Assembly: GCA_021797415.1 (NCBI GenBank) | Contig: JAJZZT010000542.1 | Location: forward strand, 1 to 6,922 | Length of the DNA: 6,922 nt | From: Bacillota bacterium | GTDB lineage: Bacteria; Bacillota; Bacilli; Alicyclobacillales; SLC66 | Direction: 5' to 3' | In this document: positions 5,292-6,922 of the stretch, piece by piece | How positions within the stretch are numbered: position 1 is the stretch's first letter | Layout of the letters: every line of letters begins with the position of its first letter | Translations under genes and position numbers: made by a program | The notes under the pieces: model-generated | Seen by the model: the letters and a program-made list of their open reading frames with translations, nothing else | Told to the model about the DNA's origin: nothing | Databases searched by the model: none

Positions 5292-6523
5292 AACCGGAAG
5301 GAAGCTCGATCCGTCGCCCCGTCCCGTTGTGGATTCCCGCCGCACTGGCCGCCGGACCCGTCGTGGCACTGGGATTCGCCCGCTTTGCGTATGCGTTGCT
5401 GTTGCCCGCCATGGTCCGTGAACTCGGATGGTCGTTGACGACGGCGGGGGCCATGAACACCGCCAACGCTCTGGGGTACCTCATGGGGGCTCTGGCTGCC
5501 GCGCCGCTGGCGCACCGGCGGGGACTCGCCCGAGTTTTTATTGCCAGCATGGCTGTGACGTCTGTGGCCGTGCTGGGAAGCGGCCTGACGAGCAATGGCC
5601 CCGTCCTTGCACTGATTCGCTGGGCGAGCGGGGCGGCGGGCGGGGTGGCCTTTGTGCTCGGCGGGGGACTCGTGGCAAAAGCCAGCGCCCAGGACTCTTC
5701 ACATCGAGCCGCCTTCCTCCTGGGCGTCTATTTCAGCGGGGCGGGACTCGGTATTGTCCTCTCAGCCTGGATCGTCCCGGCTCTCCTCGCAGTGTTCCCT
5801 CAGTCCGTAGGCTGGCGCTTGGCTTGGGGAACGCTGGGGTTGATCAGTCTGGCGACCTTGCCGGGTGTCGTTTCTGCGGCGCGCCGTGTCGTTCAGGATT
5901 ACCCGACCTCCGTCAGCCAAAGTTCTCAAGCGCGCCTGAGGCTTCGCCGACTGCGCCCCGTACTGATAGCCTATGGATTTTATGGCGCGGGCTATATCGT
6001 TTATATGACGTTTATTGTGGTCTTTCTTCAACAGCACGGGGCTGGCCCGCAGAAAATCGTCTGGTTTTGGACACTTCTTGGAACCGCGGCGATGACATCT
6101 GCTTTTCTGTGGGGGAACTTCTTGGGCCGTACTGCGGGCGGACGCGGCGTCGCGCTACTCATCGGGCTGGTCCTCTGCGGTGTGCTGCTTCCGCTATGGT
6201 CGACAACCACCCTTGCCGTCCTGGGATCGGCGGTCCTGTTCGGCGCGGCGTTTTTGGCGGTGGTAACTGGTGTAACGGCGGTGGCGCGGCGTTCTCTGCC
6301 CGTAAATCAGTGGACAGCCGCACTGGGCGCGCTCACGGTGGCGTTTGGGGTGGGCCAGAGTCTCGGCCCTTTTTTCGCGGGATCGTTGTCGGATACTGGA
6401 GGGGGCTTGCGACTCGGCCTTGTCCTAAGCGCCGCCATGCTTGGTCTGGGAGTTCTCATGGCACTCGCCCAACCGGACCATCGAGCCGTGGTGATCGATG
6501 AATCGCCGACGCTGCCCGAGTGA
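5288..6523 (+). CDS. MFS transporter, YbfB/YjiJ family, probable exporter
   Basis: 411 residues with about 12 hydrophobic helices in two halves joined by a basic cytoplasmic loop (about 198-222, including RLRLRRLRP). The first helix region has GFARFAYALLLPAM (29-42), and the second has GAMNTANALGYLMGALAA (54-71), both hallmarks of the YbfB/YjiJ (MFS_4) family. The short basic segment AHRRGLAR (75-82) corresponds to the loop between helices 2 and 3. It sits in the inner membrane and should move a small molecule by proton exchange; substrates for this family are mostly unknown. Its ATG overlaps the tetR stop and has only a modest purine stretch (GGGGAAT) upstream, so translation is probably coupled. 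Co-transcription with a TetR repressor argues for inducible efflux. Confidence 0.9.
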   Translation: MKPEGSSIRRPVPLWIPAALAAGPVVALGFARFAYALLLPAMVRELGWSLTTAGAMNTANALGYLMGALAAAPLAHRRGLARVFIASMAVTSVAVLGSGLTSNGPVLALIRWASGAAGGVAFVLGGGLVAKASAQDSSHRAAFLLGVYFSGAGLGIVLSAWIVPALLAVFPQSVGWRLAWGTLGLISLATLPGVVSAARRVVQDYPTSVSQSSQARLRLRRLRPVLIAYGFYGAGYIVYMTFIVVFLQQHGAGPQKIVWFWTLLGTAAMTSAFLWGNFLGRTAGGRGVALLIGLVLCGVLLPLWSTTTLAVLGSAVLFGAAFLAVVTGVTAVARRSLPVNQWTAALGALTVAFGVGQSLGPFFAGSLSDTGGGLRLGLVLSAAMLGLGVLMALAQPDHRAVVIDESPTLPE

Positions 6524-6725
6524 TGCCGGTCTCCCGTCGGTAATCCGCCTGAATGTCGGGAGAATTGTGCCACTTATCATCGGACTCGCCACTTCCCCGG
6601 ATCTTGGATTCGATTGAAGGTATCATCCCCATGGCGACGGCCACGCCAAAATCCGGTCCCGTCACCGCAAATCCGCCGGCAAGGCTATAGAAATCCGTCG
6701 CCGGCGCTGCGGCCGACCATTTCAA
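6456..6725 (-). CDS. Doubtful small hypothetical ORF overlapping the MFS gene end
   Basis: An 89-codon frame from TTG at 6725. The first 65 or so residues have plausible protein character (FYSLAGGFAVTGPDFGVAVA, later IPSIESKIRGSGESDDKWHN), and it would start ten bases after the stop of the partial gene at the right edge, as in an operon. Against it: the start is TTG with only GTGAGAG as a possible SD, the last 68 bases lie antisense within the MFS coding sequence, and I recognise no family. The alternative is a non-coding spacer between convergent genes. Confidence 0.22.
   Translation of the reverse strand: MKWSAAAPATDFYSLAGGFAVTGPDFGVAVAMGMIPSIESKIRGSGESDDKWHNSPDIQADYRRETGITRAASAIHRSPRLDGPVGRVP
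6530..6563. repeat. Inverted repeat after the MFS gene
   Basis: TCTCCCG (6530-6536) pairs with CGGGAGA (6557-6563) across a 20-base loop that itself holds CGG-TAAT-CCG. It begins seven bases after the MFS stop. The position suits a transcription end between convergent genes, but there is no T-run on either strand, so a terminator role is weakly supported. Confidence 0.3.
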
Positions 6726-6735
6726 CAGTGCGCTC

Positions 6736-6922
6736 TCACGCTTTCGATTTGACCGGATTGACCGAGTTAACCGGATTGACCGAGTTAACCGGATTGACCG
6801 AATCGACCATCTGTTCAGACGACCTCAGCACGTGTTCCCGAGCAGGCAGCGGCATGGATGAAGAAGTGGGGGCCAGAGCGCCGCGGCACGCCTCAACGGT
6901 CTCGTCCAGCGACTGCTGCAGA
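6736..6922 (-). CDS. Unrecognised protein, C-terminal 61 codons only, with Val-Asn-Pro/Ser repeat tail
   Basis: A frame open from the right edge to TGA at 6738-6736; its start lies outside the window. The visible part begins LQQSLDETVEACRGALAP, is polar and partly helical in character, and ends in a repeated V-N-P / V-N-S tail followed by VKSKA. Third codon positions favour G and C, as in the other genes. The opposite strand is also open here but reads as a poorer protein (many Cys, Ser and Arg), so I prefer the minus strand. The gene would be convergent with the tetR-MFS operon. I do not recognise the family; the tail looks like a disordered C-terminus. Confidence 0.5.
   Translation of the reverse strand, partial: LQQSLDETVEACRGALAPTSSSMPLPAREHVLRSSEQMVDSVNPVNSVNPVNSVNPVKSKA
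6752..6805. repeat. 18-bp tandem repeat, three copies, in the coding tail of the partial gene
   Basis: ACCGGATTGACCGAGTTA occurs at 6752-6769 and identically at 6770-6787; a third copy (6788-6805) differs at the end. Each unit is itself two diverged 9-mers (ACCGGATTG and ACCGAGTTA). On the minus strand the 9-bp step encodes Val-Asn-Pro and Val-Asn-Ser in alternation. Because the unit is a multiple of three, copy-number change would lengthen or shorten the tail without a frameshift. Confidence 0.85.

Noticed and set aside
5428..6501. A 357-codon plus-strand frame inside the MFS gene
   Set aside because: It is an alternative frame of the YbfB/YjiJ-type transporter; it is not hydrophobic and has no family signature.

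Overview
This is GC-rich bacterial chromosomal DNA with three transcription units and the edges of two more genes. Strong Shine-Dalgarno (SD) sites (GGGAGGA, GGAGG, AAGGGGG), a GTG start, a lipoprotein-type solute-binding protein and tight ATGA gene overlaps suggest a GC-rich Gram-positive, perhaps an Alicyclobacillaceae-like member of the Bacilli. The genus is a guess; I see no rRNA or other marker gene.

Left part, minus strand, read right to left. An Xre-type helix-turn-helix regulator fused to a PBP-like domain (2362-1274) is followed by a ModA/WtpA-type lipoprotein (1174-98) and the first 33 codons of a probable ABC permease (101-1). Together they form a likely molybdate/tungstate-type oxyanion uptake operon with its own regulator, whose sensor domain belongs to the same broad superfamily as the transported binding protein. 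A 54-codon reading frame carrying a 7-residue repeat may lie directly upstream of the regulator; its stop codon sits inside the regulator's SD sequence.

Centre. The stretch 2532-2933 has no convincing gene but is rich in structure: a long inverted repeat next to the minus-strand operon, an AT-rich patch with two related palindromes over a candidate promoter, two short tandem repeats, and a folded leader just before the next gene. That gene, asdA (2934-4571, plus), encodes aspartate 4-decarboxylase/aminotransferase, which converts aspartate to alanine and CO2. No aspartate/alanine antiporter gene lies beside it.

Right part, plus strand. A TetR-family repressor (4635-5291) overlaps by ATGA a 12-helix MFS exporter of the YbfB/YjiJ type (5288-6523). 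The repressor gene has a TTGACG-17-TAGTAT promoter with a palindromic operator-like site inside it. The start codon lies exactly where transcription should begin and there is no SD, so the message is probably leaderless. The likely logic is self-repression, with ligand-induced expression of the exporter.

Right edge, minus strand. The C-terminal 61 codons of an unrecognised protein enter from outside and end in a (Val-Asn-Pro/Ser)n tail encoded by an 18-bp tandem repeat. A doubtful small reading frame follows and overlaps the end of the MFS gene.

I see no rRNA, tRNA, CRISPR array or insertion sequence. No wholly new system is evident; the least explained parts are the repeat-rich centre and the leaderless tetR promoter.
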